A stretch of DNA of 64,000 bases from an uncultured Nostocoides sp. (GTDB lineage Bacteria; Actinomycetota; Actinomycetes; Actinomycetales; Dermatophilaceae). Under the pieces are notes generated by a model. It saw only the letters and a list, made by a program, of their open reading frames with translations, was not told the DNA's origin and made no database searches. Both the position numbers and the translations under genes were made by a program. Location of the stretch: the NCBI GenBank assembly GCA_937907685.1, contig CALCXF010000018.1:22171-86170 (forward strand), in the 5' to 3' direction. Numbering within the stretch: the first letter of the stretch is position 1; each line of letters starts with the position of its first letter. Positions 1 through 10,293 of the stretch are shown here, one piece after another.

Positions 1-511
1 GCTCCCAGGGCCGCCCCTGGGCGAGCGCCCAGACCATGGAGGGGCGCAGGACCCGGGTGGCGGGACCCGCGACGTCCACGACGATGACGTCGCACCGCTC
101 GGTCACGGCCGCCTGGGCGGCCCGGGAAGGCGTCACGGGGACCGGGCGCGCGTCGGGATCCCACGACGCCAGGGCCTCGGTTCCCGTGAAGACGGGCAAC
201 GCACGCTGCCCGTCCGGGGCGACGAGGGTGACGGCTGCCATGTCGACCTGCGTCTCCACGGCCGGCTGAGCCGAGGATTCCACCTCCACCGGCTCCGCCA
301 CCACAGGGACGACGAGGCGCGCTGCCTCGACGGCCCGCATGAGGCCGAGGTCGTCGCCCGGCTGGGCGAGTGCGGCGACCAGGGCCGAGTCCGCCGCTCC
401 GGTGTCGGTCTCGAACCCGCTGGTCGAGAGCTCGCGACCGGCCCACGGCACCGCCGAGGAGTCGTCGGCGCCGGTCGGTGAGGGGTCGCTGCCGGACGCC
501 GAGCCGGTCAC
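1..511 (-). CDS. SseB family protein (partial, runs off window)
   Basis: Reading the minus strand from a GTG at 511 gives an open frame that continues past the left edge, so the 3' end is missing. The visible 170 residues have a low-complexity N-terminus (Ser, Asp, Ala and Pro rich) followed by an SseB-like segment with the pattern [22 protein letters not shown] at about residues 109-130. SseB-family proteins of actinobacteria are poorly understood and often lie next to hisA/priA or infC. The GTG overlaps the hisA stop codon by four bases (GTGA), so it is probably translationally coupled to the histidine operon. Family call is from pattern recognition; function unknown. Confidence 0.7.
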   Translation of the reverse strand, partial: MTGSASGSDPSPTGADDSSAVPWAGRELSTSGFETDTGAADSALVAALAQPGDDLGLMRAVEAARLVVPVVAEPVEVESSAQPAVETQVDMAAVTLVAPDGQRALPVFTGTEALASWDPDARPVPVTPSRAAQAAVTERCDVIVVDVAGPATRVLRPSMVWALAQGRPWE

Positions 512-1245
512 GGGCGGCCGGCGACGTCGAGGGCGTCGGTCAGTGTGAACGCGCCGCGGTAGAGCGCCGAGCCGATGATCGCTCCTTCCACCCCGTCCAC
601 CACGAGCCCCCGGAGCGCGACGACGTCGGCGAGGGTGGACACCCCGCCCGACGCCACGACCGGGCGGTCGGTGCGGGCGCACACCTCGCTCAGCAGCCGG
701 AGGTTGGGTCCCTGCAGCATGCCGTCCCTGGCCACGTCGGTGACGACGTACCGGGCACAGCCCTCGGCGTCGAGGCGAGCCAGGGTCTCCCACAGGTCTC
801 CGCCCTCGCGGGTCCAGCCGCGGGCTGCGAGGGTCGTGCCGCGCACATCGAGGCCCACCGCCACCCGGTCGCCGTGCTCGGCGATGGCCCGGGCCGTCCA
901 GTCGGGGTCCTCGAGGGCAGCGGTGCCGACGTTGACCCGGCGGCATCCGGTCGCCAGCGCTCGCTCCAGGGACTCTCGGTCGCGGATCCCGCCGCTCATC
1001 TCCACCTTGATGTCGAGGTGACCGACGATGGTCCGCAGCAGCTCGGCGTTGGAGCCACGCCCGAACGCCGCGTCGAGGTCGACGAGGTGGAGCCACTCGG
1101 CGCCCTGCTCCTGCCACGCGAGGGCGGCCTCGACCGGGTCGCCGAACTCGCCGCCGCTTCCGGCAACGCCTTGGACGAGCTGGACTGCGCGACCGTCCAC
1201 GACGTCGACCGCCGGCAGGAGCTCGAGTCGGGGCTGGTCGGTCAC
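508..1245 (-). CDS. priA: Bifunctional HisA/TrpF phosphoribosyl isomerase PriA
   Basis: Predicted to isomerise ProFAR in histidine synthesis and, as in other actinobacterial PriA enzymes, phosphoribosylanthranilate in tryptophan synthesis. The 245-residue (beta-alpha)8 barrel shows [10 protein letters not shown] with the catalytic Asp near residue 14, [30 protein letters not shown], the second-half VTDVARDG and VVASGGVS phosphate-binding loops. Length equals that of M. tuberculosis PriA. GTG at 1245 is chosen because it matches the family start and has GGAG about seven bases upstream; an ATG at 1284 would add 13 non-conserved residues. It is the last biosynthetic gene of the his run, and its stop overlaps the SseB start. 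Cytosolic. Confidence 0.93.
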   Translation of the reverse strand: MTDQPRLELLPAVDVVDGRAVQLVQGVAGSGGEFGDPVEAALAWQEQGAEWLHLVDLDAAFGRGSNAELLRTIVGHLDIKVEMSGGIRDRESLERALATGCRRVNVGTAALEDPDWTARAIAEHGDRVAVGLDVRGTTLAARGWTREGGDLWETLARLDAEGCARYVVTDVARDGMLQGPNLRLLSEVCARTDRPVVASGGVSTLADVVALRGLVVDGVEGAIIGSALYRGAFTLTDALDVAGRP

Positions 1246-1321
1246 GAAGGTTCTCCGGTCGTTGTCGTCCACGTCGCCGGCCATCGTGCCGGACGCGCCG
1301 GGCGGCATCCTCGTCGCCCCC

Positions 1322-1961
1322 TCAGAGGGCCTTGACCCAGTTCTCGAGGAGCGTGAGTCCGGCCTCGCCGGACTTCTCCGGGTGGAACTGCGTGGCGCAG
1401 GGGCCCGTTCTCGACCGCCGCGACGAAGCGCTCTCCGTGGCAGGCCCACGTCACCTGCGGCTCGACGGAAGCAAAGGGGCCGTCCCCGGTGGGGAGGTCC
1501 CAGGCGTGGGCGGCATACGAGTGGACGAAGTAGAAGCGCTCGTGGGCGATGCCCGCGAAGAGCACGGTGCCTGCAGGAGCCTCGACGGTCGACCAGCCCA
1601 TGTGGGGCACCACCGGTGCGGCGAGCCTCGACACGATGCCGGGCCACTCCCCGACGCCCGCCACCGGTCTCTCGCTCGGCTCCGAGGAGCCCTCGAACAT
1701 CACCTGCATCCCGACGCACACGCCCAGCACGGGCCGTCCGCCGGCGAGGCGAGCGTCGATGAGACGGGGTCCGTCGACGGCGACGAGGCCGGCCATGCAC
1801 GCGTGGAAGTTGCCGACGCCCGGGACCAAGAGGCCGTCCGCGCCCAGCGCTGCCTCGGGCTCGCTCGTCAGGGTGACTTCCGCGCCGACGTGCTCCAGGG
1901 CGCGCACCGCACTGCGCACGTTGCCGCTGCCGTAGTCGAGGACGACGACCGATGCGCTCAT
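1322..1961 (-). pseudogene. hisH: HisH glutamine amidotransferase subunit, frameshifted near 1407
   Basis: HisH supplies ammonia to HisF in imidazole glycerol phosphate synthesis. From ATG 1961 the frame reads a normal HisH start ([18 protein letters not shown]), the nucleophile segment [14 protein letters not shown] and the oxyanion-side region HMGWSTV. After VENGPL near 1407 the frame is lost. The missing end ([13 protein letters not shown], then LLENWVKAL and a TGA at 1324-1322) is intact in another frame, so one extra or two missing bases separate the nucleophile Cys from the catalytic His-Pro-Glu. Without the shift the open frame runs to 1242 with unrelated sequence. All other his genes look intact, so an assembly error is at least as likely as true loss. 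The gene overlaps the upstream hypothetical by four bases. Confidence 0.85.
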
Positions 1962-2617
1962 TCTCGTCCGCCGCCCTGGTGGCCCGCTCGTCCCTGCTCC
2001 GTCAGGTCGGCGCGGTGGGCCGCCTCTTCGGCCATGAGCCGGTCGAACGCCATCACCCCCCGCACGGACGGCTCCACGTCTGCGGCCCCCTCGGCCTCGC
2101 CGCCGACGAGCATCTCCCGGCCGGGGAGGCCCAACAGCCCAAGTACGGTGACGAGCAGGTCGACGGGTGCGCCGAGACCCGAGCGGAGGACGTCCGCCAG
2201 CGCCTCCTCGCGCACCGTGCCCTCGGCTGCGGCGGCCCGGAGCAGCATCGGCAACGAGAGCCCGTCCAGCTGCGGGGTCTCGACAACACCCCGCCGGGGC
2301 GCCCACACGAGCCAGTGCATGCTCGAGCGGATGCCGGCCGGCTGGACCGTGATCGCGGCCCGTCCGCGGACGTCGAAGAGGCCCACGGCCGGCCTCGCCC
2401 GCCACGGCGCCGGCCGGGCGGCGAGCAGCTCCAGGGCGACGTCGTACGGAGCGGCGCTGCGCGCCCGATCCTCGGCCAGGGAGATTCCCGTCCACCGGCC
2501 GAGTGGGGCGACGGTCACCGGGACCAGACCCCGCCGCACCCACCGGGTGACTGCGGCGGGCGACCGGCGCACGAGCACGAGGCCGTGTCCGGCGCCGGAC
2601 CCCAGGTCGGCAGCCAC
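1958..2617 (-). CDS. Conserved hypothetical protein inside the his operon
   Basis: A 219-residue soluble protein between hisB and hisH. It is Ala, Arg and Leu rich with no signal peptide, membrane segment or catalytic motif that I recognise. The middle contains [20 protein letters not shown] and a long helical segment around [17 protein letters not shown]. Its start lies three bases after the hisB stop and its end overlaps hisH by four bases, so it is translated as part of the histidine operon. I do not know a function; location suggests a lineage-specific accessory to histidine synthesis or a passenger gene. Confidence 0.7.
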   Translation of the reverse strand: MAADLGSGAGHGLVLVRRSPAAVTRWVRRGLVPVTVAPLGRWTGISLAEDRARSAAPYDVALELLAARPAPWRARPAVGLFDVRGRAAITVQPAGIRSSMHWLVWAPRRGVVETPQLDGLSLPMLLRAAAAEGTVREEALADVLRSGLGAPVDLLVTVLGLLGLPGREMLVGGEAEGAADVEPSVRGVMAFDRLMAEEAAHRADLTEQGRAGHQGGGRE

Positions 2618-2620
2618 GGG

Positions 2621-3235
2621 CTAGAGCGCGCCCTTGGCGCTGGGGATCCCCTCGACACGGGGGTCCCGAGCGACGGCGGCGCGCAACGCACGGGCGAGCG
2701 CCTTGAACTGCGCCTCGACGACGTGGTGGGGGTCGCGACCCGAGAGCACTCGCACGTGCAGCGCGACCTGCGCGTGGAGGGCGAAGGACTCCAGGACGTG
2801 CCGGGTCAGCGAGCCGACGTAGTGGCCGCCGATGAGGACGTACTGCTGGCCCTCGGGCTCGCCCTCGTGGACGACATAGGGACGTCCGGCGACGTCGACG
2901 ACGGCCTGAACGAGGGCTTCGTCGAGCGGGACGGTGGCGTCGCCGAAGCGCGAGATCCCGCTCTTGTCACCGAGCGCGTGCCGAACGGCCTGGCCCAGCA
3001 CGATCGCCACGTCCTCCACCGTGTGGTGGGCGTCGACGTGGGTGTCGCCCTCGGCCGTGACGGTGATGTCGATGAGTGAGTGCTTGGCGAGCGAGAGCAG
3101 CATGTGGTCGTAGAACGGCACCCCCGTGGTGACCTCTCCGCGCCCGGTGCCGTCGAGGTCGACGGTCACCTCGACCGTGCTTTCGGTCGTGCCCCTGCGC
3201 ACGGTGGCCGTGCGGGGGGCGGCAGCGCTGCTCAC
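2621..3235 (-). CDS. hisB: Imidazoleglycerol-phosphate dehydratase
   Basis: Catalyses dehydration of imidazole glycerol phosphate to imidazole acetol phosphate, step six of histidine synthesis. The 204-residue protein has the HisB metal-binding signatures: [28 protein letters not shown] near residues 64-78, [10 protein letters not shown], and the second-half [21 protein letters not shown]. It is the monofunctional form with no histidinol-phosphatase domain, as usual in actinobacteria. The ATG at 3235 overlaps the hisC stop (ATGA-type coupling). Forms a 24-mer with bound Mn in characterised homologues. Confidence 0.96.
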   Translation of the reverse strand: MSSAAAPRTATVRRGTTESTVEVTVDLDGTGRGEVTTGVPFYDHMLLSLAKHSLIDITVTAEGDTHVDAHHTVEDVAIVLGQAVRHALGDKSGISRFGDATVPLDEALVQAVVDVAGRPYVVHEGEPEGQQYVLIGGHYVGSLTRHVLESFALHAQVALHVRVLSGRDPHHVVEAQFKALARALRAAVARDPRVEGIPSAKGAL

Positions 3236-4362
3236 GCGGGTGCTCCTGTGCGGTGGGTGGGGGCGAGGTCGGCGACCGCCTCGAGGAACCGGCTGGTCTC
3301 GTGCGCAGTCCCGGCCGTGACACGAAGATAGTGCGGGATGCCGACGTCGCGGACGAGGACGCCCCTGGCGAGCAGCGCGTCCCAGGCCGCGCGGGCGTCA
3401 GCAAGACCGCCGAAGAGCACGAAGTTGGCGTCGCTGGGTACGGGGTCGAGACCCCGCTCGCAGAGGCCGGTGACGATCCGGTCCCGTTGGCTCTTGATGA
3501 CGGCGACCGTCTCGAGCATGAGGTCTGCGTGAGCCAGGGCCGCTCTCGCGATCGCCTGCGTCTGGGTGGACAGGTGGTAGGGCATCCGGACGAGGCGCAG
3601 CGCGTCGACGAGGGCCGGGTCGGCCGCCAGGTACCCGAGCCGGCCGCCGGCGAGCGCAAACGCCTTGCTCATCGTCCTGGTCACCACGAGACGCGGCCGG
3701 GCGCGGAGCAGGGTCAGCGCGCTCGGCGTACCCGGCCGGGCGAACTCCGCATACGCCTCGTCGACGACGACGAGCGCACCGTCCGCCGCGTCGTAGACGG
3801 CCGCAACGACCTCGAGGTCGAGAGCGGTGCCGGTCGGGTTGTTCGGGGAGCAGAGGAAGACGACGGCGGGGCGGTGGCGGCGGACCTGGTCCACGGCGGA
3901 TGCCGCGTCGAGGTCGAACGGTCCCCCGCCCAGGATCCCGCGCAGCCCGTCGACCCACGCCGTGCCCGTGGTCCTCGTGATGATCGGGTGCATCGAGTAG
4001 GCGGGGGTGAACCCGAGGGCGGCACGACCGGACCCGCCGAACGCCTGGAGCAGATGCAGGAGCACTTCGTTGGAGCCGTTCCCCGCCCACACCTGCTCCG
4101 GTGACACCGGGGTTCCGCTGCGGGACAGGTAGGTCGCGAGTGCCTCACGCAGGGCGGTGAACTCCCGGTCCGGGTAGCGGTTCAGGCCTGCCGCGACCTC
4201 CGCCACGGCGGCGGTCATCGCTGCGACGACGAGCGGCGGCACAGCATACGAGTTCTCGTTGGTGTTGAGCGCGACGGGAACCTCCAGCTGAGGGGCGCCG
4301 TAGGGTGTGCGGCCCCGCAGGTCGGGACGCAGCAACGCCTCGATCACCGAGCGGGGGTCCAT
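3232..4362 (-). CDS. hisC: Histidinol-phosphate aminotransferase
   Basis: PLP enzyme converting imidazole acetol phosphate and glutamate to histidinol phosphate. The 376-residue protein shows [13 protein letters not shown] at the start, [24 protein letters not shown] and the PLP-lysine segment [18 protein letters not shown]. The open frame extends about 67 codons further upstream inside hisD, but ATG 4362 gives the family start and normal length. No Shine-Dalgarno precedes it. Instead TAGACT lies eight bases upstream (4376-4371) and includes the hisD stop codon TAG, so the gene may also be made from a leaderless transcript. Confidence 0.94.
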   Translation of the reverse strand: MDPRSVIEALLRPDLRGRTPYGAPQLEVPVALNTNENSYAVPPLVVAAMTAAVAEVAAGLNRYPDREFTALREALATYLSRSGTPVSPEQVWAGNGSNEVLLHLLQAFGGSGRAALGFTPAYSMHPIITRTTGTAWVDGLRGILGGGPFDLDAASAVDQVRRHRPAVVFLCSPNNPTGTALDLEVVAAVYDAADGALVVVDEAYAEFARPGTPSALTLLRARPRLVVTRTMSKAFALAGGRLGYLAADPALVDALRLVRMPYHLSTQTQAIARAALAHADLMLETVAVIKSQRDRIVTGLCERGLDPVPSDANFVLFGGLADARAAWDALLARGVLVRDVGIPHYLRVTAGTAHETSRFLEAVADLAPTHRTGAPA

Positions 4363-4370
4363 GGTCGGGA

Positions 4371-4376
4371 AGTCTA
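4371..4376 (-). promoter_or_regulatory. Possible -10 element for a leaderless hisC transcript
   Basis: TAGACT on the minus strand, eight bases before the hisC ATG. Its first three bases are the stop codon of hisD. It fits TANNNT and matches the hexamer before hisD and map. No clear -35 was identified, so this is a sequence-pattern inference. Confidence 0.35.
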
Positions 4377-5762
4377 GGTGGGGAGGTCGTCGAGCCGCGG
4401 GTGCCGGGCCAGCACCGCCTCGCCGTGGGCCGGCAGGTCCTCGGCACGTGCGAGGGTGACCACGTGGCCACCCACCTCGCGGAGGGCCTCCGCGGAGTAC
4501 GTCACGACGTGGATGCCGCGAAGGAACGACTGCACGGACAGTCCGCTCGAGTGGCAGGCACACCCTCCCGTCGGCAACACGTGGTTCGACCCTGCGCAGT
4601 AGTCGCCGAGGCTCACCGGGGACCAGGCGCCGACGAAGACCGCCCCGGCGTTGCGCACCCGGGCGGCCACGGCGGCGGCGTCGCGGGTCTGGATCTCCAG
4701 GTGCTCCGCGGCGTAGGCGTTGACGAGGTCGAGGCCGGCGTCCACGTCGTCGACGAGGACGATGGCCGACTGCCTGCCTGCGAGCGCCCTCGCCACGCGC
4801 TCCGAGTGCTTGGTCGACGAGACGCGTCGCACGAGCGCGACCTCGACGGCCTCCGCCAGCTCCGCCGAGTCGGTGACGAGGACCGCGGCGGCCTGCGGGT
4901 CGTGCTCAGCCTGGGAGACGAGGTCGGAGGCGACGTGCTCGGCATCCGCTGAGTCGTCGGCGAGCACGGCGATCTCCGTCGGGCCGGCCTCGGCGTCGAT
5001 GCCGATGACACCCTTGAGCAACCGCTTGGCGGCGGCGACGTAGATGTTGCCGGGGCCGGTCACGAGGGTCACCGGCTCACAGACGTCGTCCCCGTCCTCC
5101 AGGCCGTATGCGAAGGCGGCGACCGCCTGGGCGCCGCCCATCGTCCACACCTCCTCGACCCCGAGAAGGGCACAGGCCGCGAGGATCGACGGGTGCGGCC
5201 ACCCGCCGTGGTCCGTCTGCGGCGGGCTCGCGACGGCCAGGCTAGGAACACCGGCGAGCTGCGCGGGAACGACGTTCATGACGACGCTGCTCGGATAGAC
5301 CGCCAGGCCCCCCGGCACGTAGAGGCCCACGCGGTCGACGGGCACCCAGCGCTCGGTCACGATGCCGCCGTCGCTCACCGTGGTCGTCGTGTCGGTGCGC
5401 CGCTGGTCGGCGTGGACCACACGGGCGCGGCGGATCGACTCCTCCAGTGCCACGCGCACGGCCGGGTCGAGCGTCGCCAGCGCGGTGTCGATGACGTCCT
5501 TCGGCACCCGCAGCCGCGGAGGCGCCGTTCCGTCGAAGCGTTCCGCCAGGGCGTACACCGCGGAGGCACCGCGCTCCCGGACGTCCTCGACGATCGGGCG
5601 CACGGCATCCAACGCCGCCTCGACGTCGAACTCGGCGCGCGGCAGCACGGCGCGGAGTGCGCGGAGCGTCAGGTGCCGACCGCGCAGGTCCATCCTCGGG
5701 ATGACGCCCGTTGCGGTGCCGGGCGGAAGGGTGCCGGAGCTGCCGGCGCTGCCGAGGGACAT
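4374..5762 (-). CDS. hisD: Histidinol dehydrogenase
   Basis: Zn-dependent enzyme that oxidises histidinol to histidine in two NAD-linked steps. Visible family motifs include [50 protein letters not shown], the segment [25 protein letters not shown] (His and Gln ligands) and [18 protein letters not shown] 5762 gives 462 residues; an internal ATG at 5693 before DLRGRHLTL gives 439 residues and lies closer to the conserved family start. I chose 5762 because TAGACT sits seven bases before it, the same arrangement seen at other leaderless starts here. First gene of the histidine run, 80 bases downstream of glnE. Confidence 0.93.
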   Translation of the reverse strand: MSLGSAGSSGTLPPGTATGVIPRMDLRGRHLTLRALRAVLPRAEFDVEAALDAVRPIVEDVRERGASAVYALAERFDGTAPPRLRVPKDVIDTALATLDPAVRVALEESIRRARVVHADQRRTDTTTTVSDGGIVTERWVPVDRVGLYVPGGLAVYPSSVVMNVVPAQLAGVPSLAVASPPQTDHGGWPHPSILAACALLGVEEVWTMGGAQAVAAFAYGLEDGDDVCEPVTLVTGPGNIYVAAAKRLLKGVIGIDAEAGPTEIAVLADDSADAEHVASDLVSQAEHDPQAAAVLVTDSAELAEAVEVALVRRVSSTKHSERVARALAGRQSAIVLVDDVDAGLDLVNAYAAEHLEIQTRDAAAVAARVRNAGAVFVGAWSPVSLGDYCAGSNHVLPTGGCACHSSGLSVQSFLRGIHVVTYSAEALREVGGHVVTLARAEDLPAHGEAVLARHPRLDDLPT

Positions 5763-5769
5763 GCCGGCC

Positions 5770-5775
5770 AGTCTA
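5770..5775 (-). promoter_or_regulatory. Putative -10 element of the his operon promoter
   Basis: TAGACT on the minus strand, seven bases before ATG 5762, in the 80-base gap after glnE. A TTGAGG hexamer lies 20 bases further upstream, a longer spacer than normal. A start at or next to the ATG would give a leaderless mRNA. Confidence 0.45.
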
Positions 5776-5842
5776 GGTTTCCACCTCCAGCTGCCCCTCA
5801 ACGCCGTCCAGCCCCGGTGCCCTGCGGGCCGCGGGCCCGGGG

Positions 5843-8839
5843 TCAGGCGTCGTAGAACTCGGCGTCGTGGGCGGCTCGGGCTCGCCGGGCGACCCTGCGG
5901 TAGCGCTCCCCCAGCTCCTGACCGGAGCCCCCCGGCAGGCCGAGGATGCGCGCGATGCCGTCCGCGTCACGGCTGTCGGTCGGAACCGCGTCGAGGGCCT
6001 TGGAACGGAAGAGGACGCCGGCGTTGCGCATGGCAGAGGCCAGCCGCCAGGACGCGGCGAGGTCCACGGCGTTCTCGGGCCTGACGAGTCCGAGCGACTC
6101 GGCCGCAGCCAGGGCCTGCATCGTCGAGGTGGTCCGCAGCTCGGGTCGGGCGTGCGCGTGCCGGAGCTGCACCAGCTGGACGACCCACTCGACGTCGGAG
6201 AGCCCGCCGTGGCCGAGCTTGAAGTGCGTCTTGCGGTCGGCTCCTCGCGGCAGGCGCTCGGACTCCATGCGGGCCTTCAACGTGCGGATCTCGCGGACCT
6301 GCCGGTCGCCGAGGCCCCCTTCGGGCCAGCGGATCGGCGCGATGAGGTCGACGAAGCGCTCGCCGAGGCTCTCGTCACCGGCGACCGGCGTCGCCCGGAG
6401 GAGGGCCTGCGCCTCCCAGACGAGGGACCAGCGGGAGTAGTACTCCCGGAAGGAGGCCAGGGACCGGACGAGCGGACCGCTCTTGCCCTCCGGGCGCAGC
6501 GACGCGTCGACGTCGAGGTTCGGGTCCGGGCCGCGGAGCCCCAGCAGCCGGATGAGCTCCTTGACCACCTCGAGCGCCTGGGTCTGCGCCTCGCCCTCGT
6601 CGGCGCCCTCCACCGGGTCGTGGACGAAGAGCACGTCGGCATCCGACCCGTAGCCCTGTTCGCGGCCACCCAGCCGCCCCATCCCGACGACGAGGAGCCG
6701 GGTGAGCGGCGGGGCGCCGTGTCGCTCCTCGAGGTCGCGAAGGCACACCTCGAGAGCGACCTGGAGCAGCGCGGCCGTGAGGTCCGTCATGGCTGCACCG
6801 AGGGCGTCCAGTGCCAGCGAACCGGAGAGGTCGGCGACCGCGACACGGAACAGCTCGGAGCGCCGGATGGTCCGCGCGGCGAGCACCGCCGACTCGGGGT
6901 CGTCCTTTCGGCCCGCGGCTGCACGCATCCGGCGCAGCAGGTCCTCGCGCGCGCGTGGGAGCAGCCCCGACGAGTCACCGAGGAACTGCACGCACTCGGG
7001 AGCCTGTTCCAGCAGGTCGGCGGCGAACCGGCTGCGGGCCAGGGTGTGAGCCAGCCGCTCCGCCGCCGACCCCTCGTCCCGGAGCAGCCGGAGGTACCAG
7101 TGGGTCGAGCCGAGCTCCTCGCTGATCCTGCGGAACGCGAGCAGCCCGGCATCGGGGTCCGCCTCGTCGGCGAACCAGCCGAGCATGACCGGGAGGAGCT
7201 GGCGCTGGATTGCTGCCCGTCGGCTGATCCCGTCGGTGAGCGACTCGAGGTGGCGCAGCGCACCGCCGGGGTCCCGGAAGCCCAACGCGGACAGGCGCTC
7301 GCGCGCCGCCTTGGGCGTGAGTCGAACCTCCGAGTCCGACAGCCGGGCGACCGCGGAGAGCAGCGGCCGGTAGAAGATCCGTTCGTGCAGCCGGCGGACC
7401 TCGCGCTGCTGGGCCCGCCACTGCGCCACGACGGCCTCGCCGGGCGAGGAGCGGTGGCCGAGCGCGCGCCCGAGCCGCCGCAGGTCGGCCTCGGACGTCG
7501 GCATGAGGTGCGTGCGCCGCAGCCGATGGAGCTGGATGCGGTGCTCCAGCGTGCGCAGCAGCCGGTATGCCGTCCCGAGCGTCGCCGCGTCCTCGCGCCC
7601 GACGTACCCGCCCGCCGAGAGCGCCTCGAGCCCCTCGAGCGTCGTCCCCGTGCGCAGCGTCTCGTCCGCGCGGCCGTGCACCAGCTGCAGCAGCTGGACC
7701 GAGAACTCGACGTCCCTCAGGCCGCCGGGGCCCAGCTTCAGCTGGCGGTCCGCCTCGCCGACGGGGATGTGCCGCTCCACCCGCCGGCGCATCTCCTGGA
7801 CGTCGTCGACGAAGTTCTCGCGGGCCGACGCCTGCCACACCATCGGCTGGACCGCGTCGCAGTAGTCCCGGCCGACCTCCGGGTCTCCGGCGACCGGCCT
7901 GGCCTTCAGCAGCGCCTGGAACTCCCAGGTCTTGGCCCACCGCTCGTAGTAGGCCCGGTGGCTGGCCACCGTCCGCACGAGGGGCCCGTTCTTCCCCTCG
8001 GGCCGCAGGGCCGGGTCGACCTGCCACAGGGAGCCGGCCGCCGTCGAGGCCGAGCAGATGCGCATGAGGCGGGTGGCGAGGTCCGTGGCCACGGCTGTCG
8101 ACTCGTCCTCGGGAACGTCGGGGGCCGGCTCGGCGACGAAGATGACATCGACATCGGAGACGTAGTTGAGCTCGGAGCCCCCCGCCTTGCCCATGGCCAC
8201 CACGGCGAAGCGGGTTCGGTCGGCATCCGGACCGACCTCTTCCCGGGCGAGGACGAGGGCGGCCTCCAGGGCCGCCTGGGCGAGGTCGGCGAGGGCTCCT
8301 GCCGTGTCCGGGAGGCTCGCGAGCGGGTCCGCCGATGCGACGTCGAGGGCCGCGATGCCGAGGAGCTGTTCACGGTATGCCGTGCGCAGGACGTCGATCC
8401 CCGGCACGTCGCCCGGGCTGCTGACGGCGTCCACGAGTCGCCGCACGCGCTCGGCTGCCTCCAGCGGACGAGCGTCCGTCACGGCGGTCCAGTGCCGCGG
8501 GTTCGCGCAGAGGTGGTCCGCCAGCGCTGTCGAGCTGCCCAGGACCGCGAGCATCCGGTCCCGCGCCACTCCCGGCTGGGCGAGGGTCTCCGTGACCGCA
8601 CTGCACACCGTCGGCTCCCGGCAGGCCGCCTCCATGAAGCGCACCAGCCCGAGGAGAGCACCGTCCGGGTCGGGCACCTCGGCGAGGGCCGCCGCGAGGC
8701 CGTCCGGCTCGATGTGGTCACGCGAGCGCACGAGGCCCGCGACCGCGGGGTCGTCGAGGAGGACGTGCGCGCGTCCAGCGTCGGCGAAGCCCAGCCGGGC
8801 GATCGCGGCCGGGAGCGAGCCGGGGGCCCGTGAGCTCAT
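5843..8839 (-). CDS. glnE: Glutamine synthetase adenylyltransferase/adenylyl-removing enzyme
   Basis: Adenylylates and deadenylylates glutamine synthetase in response to nitrogen status. The 998-residue protein has the duplicated GlnE layout: an N-terminal nucleotidyltransferase domain with [19 protein letters not shown] near residue 225 and a C-terminal one with [20 protein letters not shown] near residue 720. Each is followed by a helical domain ([17 protein letters not shown] and [17 protein letters not shown]). All Asp pairs of the nucleotidyltransferase motifs are present, so both activities are probably kept. It starts 10 bases after glnA2 and is probably cotranscribed with it. Length is typical of actinobacterial GlnE. 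Confidence 0.96.
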   Translation of the reverse strand: MSSRAPGSLPAAIARLGFADAGRAHVLLDDPAVAGLVRSRDHIEPDGLAAALAEVPDPDGALLGLVRFMEAACREPTVCSAVTETLAQPGVARDRMLAVLGSSTALADHLCANPRHWTAVTDARPLEAAERVRRLVDAVSSPGDVPGIDVLRTAYREQLLGIAALDVASADPLASLPDTAGALADLAQAALEAALVLAREEVGPDADRTRFAVVAMGKAGGSELNYVSDVDVIFVAEPAPDVPEDESTAVATDLATRLMRICSASTAAGSLWQVDPALRPEGKNGPLVRTVASHRAYYERWAKTWEFQALLKARPVAGDPEVGRDYCDAVQPMVWQASARENFVDDVQEMRRRVERHIPVGEADRQLKLGPGGLRDVEFSVQLLQLVHGRADETLRTGTTLEGLEALSAGGYVGREDAATLGTAYRLLRTLEHRIQLHRLRRTHLMPTSEADLRRLGRALGHRSSPGEAVVAQWRAQQREVRRLHERIFYRPLLSAVARLSDSEVRLTPKAARERLSALGFRDPGGALRHLESLTDGISRRAAIQRQLLPVMLGWFADEADPDAGLLAFRRISEELGSTHWYLRLLRDEGSAAERLAHTLARSRFAADLLEQAPECVQFLGDSSGLLPRAREDLLRRMRAAAGRKDDPESAVLAARTIRRSELFRVAVADLSGSLALDALGAAMTDLTAALLQVALEVCLRDLEERHGAPPLTRLLVVGMGRLGGREQGYGSDADVLFVHDPVEGADEGEAQTQALEVVKELIRLLGLRGPDPNLDVDASLRPEGKSGPLVRSLASFREYYSRWSLVWEAQALLRATPVAGDESLGERFVDLIAPIRWPEGGLGDRQVREIRTLKARMESERLPRGADRKTHFKLGHGGLSDVEWVVQLVQLRHAHARPELRTTSTMQALAAAESLGLVRPENAVDLAASWRLASAMRNAGVLFRSKALDAVPTDSRDADGIARILGLPGGSGQELGERYRRVARRARAAHDAEFYDA

Positions 8840-8849
8840 GGCGCTGCCG

Positions 8850-10187
8850 TCAGAGCCGGGGCAGGTAGCGCTCGAGCTCGAAGGCGGTCACCTGGTTGCG
8901 GTAGTCCTCCCACTCGGCGCGCTTGTTGCGCAGGAAGAAGTCGAACGTGTGCTCCCCGAGCGTCTCGGCGACGAGCTCGCTGGACTCCATCACGGCGATC
9001 GCCTCGCTGAGGCTGGCGGGGAGCGGCTTGATACCCATCGCCCTGCGCTCGGAGTCCGTGAGGCTCCAGACGTCGTCCTCGGTCTCGGGCGGCAGGTCGT
9101 ACGCCTCCTCCACCCCCTTGAGTCCGGCGGCGAGGAGAACCGCGAAGGTCAGATAGGGGTTGCAGGCCGTGTCGACGCTGCGCACCTCGATCCGGCTGCT
9201 GTTGCCCTTGGTCGGCTTGTACATGGGGACGCGCACCATGGCGGAGCGGTTGTTGTGCCCCCAGGTCAGGTGCGCAGGCGCCTCGCCTCCGCCCCACAGC
9301 CGCTTGTAGGAGTTGACGTACTGGTTCGTGACCGCGGTGATCTCCGCGCCGTGCCGGAGCAGCCCGGCGATGAACTGCCGTCCCACCTTGGAGAGCTGGT
9401 AAGGGGCACCGGGCTCGTGGAACGCGTTGGTGTCGCCCTCGAAGAGCGACAGGTGCGTGTGCATCCCCGACCCCGGGTGCTCGGCGAAGGGCTTGGGCAT
9501 GAACGAGGCGAAGATGCCCTGCTCCAGCGCCACCTCCTTGATGACGGCTCGGAACGTCATGATGTTGTCCGCGGTCGACAAGGCGTCCGCGTAGCGCAGG
9601 TCGATCTCGTTCTGCCCCGGCGCACCCTCGTGGTGGCTGAACTCGACGGAGATCCCCATGGTCTCGAGCATCGAGATCGCCGCACGGCGGAAGTCGTGGC
9701 TGTTGCCGTGCGGCACGTGGTCGAAGTATCCGGACTGGTCGATGGGCTCCGGGCGCTGGCCCGGCGTCCACCCCTGCTCGAGGAGGAAGAACTCGATCTC
9801 CGGGTGGGTGTAGAACGTGAAGCCCTGGTCGGACGCCTTGGTGAGCGCACGCTGGAGGACGTGCCGGGGGTCGGCCATGCTCGGCGTGCCGTCCGGCAGG
9901 GTGAGGTCGCAGAACATCCGCGCGGTGCCAGGGCTCTCGCCGCGCCACGGCAGGACCTGGAACGTCCCCGGGTCGGGCTTGGCCAGCATGTCGGCCTCGA
10001 AGACCCTCGCGAAACCCTCGATGACCGACCCGTCGAAGCCGATCCCCTCGGCGAACGCGCCCTCGAGCTCGGCGGGGGCGATGGCCACCGACTTCAGCGT
10101 GCCGAGCACGTCGGTGAACCACAGCCGGACGAACCGGATGTCGCGCTCTTCGATGGTGCGGAGGACGAACTCCTGCTGACGGTCCAT
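8850..10187 (-). CDS. glnA2: Glutamine synthetase, GlnA2-type
   Basis: ATP-dependent ligation of ammonia to glutamate or a related substrate. The 445-residue type I fold shows the GlnA signatures FDGSVIEGFARV, EIEFFLLE, GAPGQNEIDLRYADAL, GSGMHTHLSLF and NSYKRLWGG. The adenylylation-site region near residues 373-390 reads DLPPETEDDVWSLTDSERR, without the usual NLY adenylylation motif; GlnA2-type proteins are generally not regulated this way. In Streptomyces some GlnA-like paralogues act on polyamines, so substrate is not certain. ATG 10187 with AGGA seven bases upstream fits the family length. Its placement directly before glnE is conserved in actinobacteria. Confidence 0.9.
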   Translation of the reverse strand: MDRQQEFVLRTIEERDIRFVRLWFTDVLGTLKSVAIAPAELEGAFAEGIGFDGSVIEGFARVFEADMLAKPDPGTFQVLPWRGESPGTARMFCDLTLPDGTPSMADPRHVLQRALTKASDQGFTFYTHPEIEFFLLEQGWTPGQRPEPIDQSGYFDHVPHGNSHDFRRAAISMLETMGISVEFSHHEGAPGQNEIDLRYADALSTADNIMTFRAVIKEVALEQGIFASFMPKPFAEHPGSGMHTHLSLFEGDTNAFHEPGAPYQLSKVGRQFIAGLLRHGAEITAVTNQYVNSYKRLWGGGEAPAHLTWGHNNRSAMVRVPMYKPTKGNSSRIEVRSVDTACNPYLTFAVLLAAGLKGVEEAYDLPPETEDDVWSLTDSERRAMGIKPLPASLSEAIAVMESSELVAETLGEHTFDFFLRNKRAEWEDYRNQVTAFELERYLPRL

Positions 10188-10246
10188 GTGTCGATCCTGC
10201 CGCACCGGTGTTTCCTCCGGGTTACCGCGAGGCGCCCCGGACGGGG

Positions 10247-10277
10247 GAGGGGCCCCGGGATGTTCCCGGGGCCCCTC
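10247..10277 (-). terminator. GC-rich hairpin terminator downstream of the M6 protease
   Basis: A perfect 14-bp inverted repeat (GAGGGGCCCCGGGA) with a 3-base loop lies between the protease stop (10294) and the glnA2 start. There is no U-run, as is common for actinobacterial terminators. It should end the protease transcript. Confidence 0.75.
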
Positions 10278-10293
10278 CTGTTCCGTCAGCCGG

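Noticed and set aside
1242-2543. 433-residue protein fused through hisH
   Set aside because: Beginning is a wrong-frame reading of the upstream hypothetical gene and the end follows the hisH frameshift; only the middle is real HisH.
5867-8833. 988-codon plus-strand open frame
   Set aside because: Antisense shadow of glnE.
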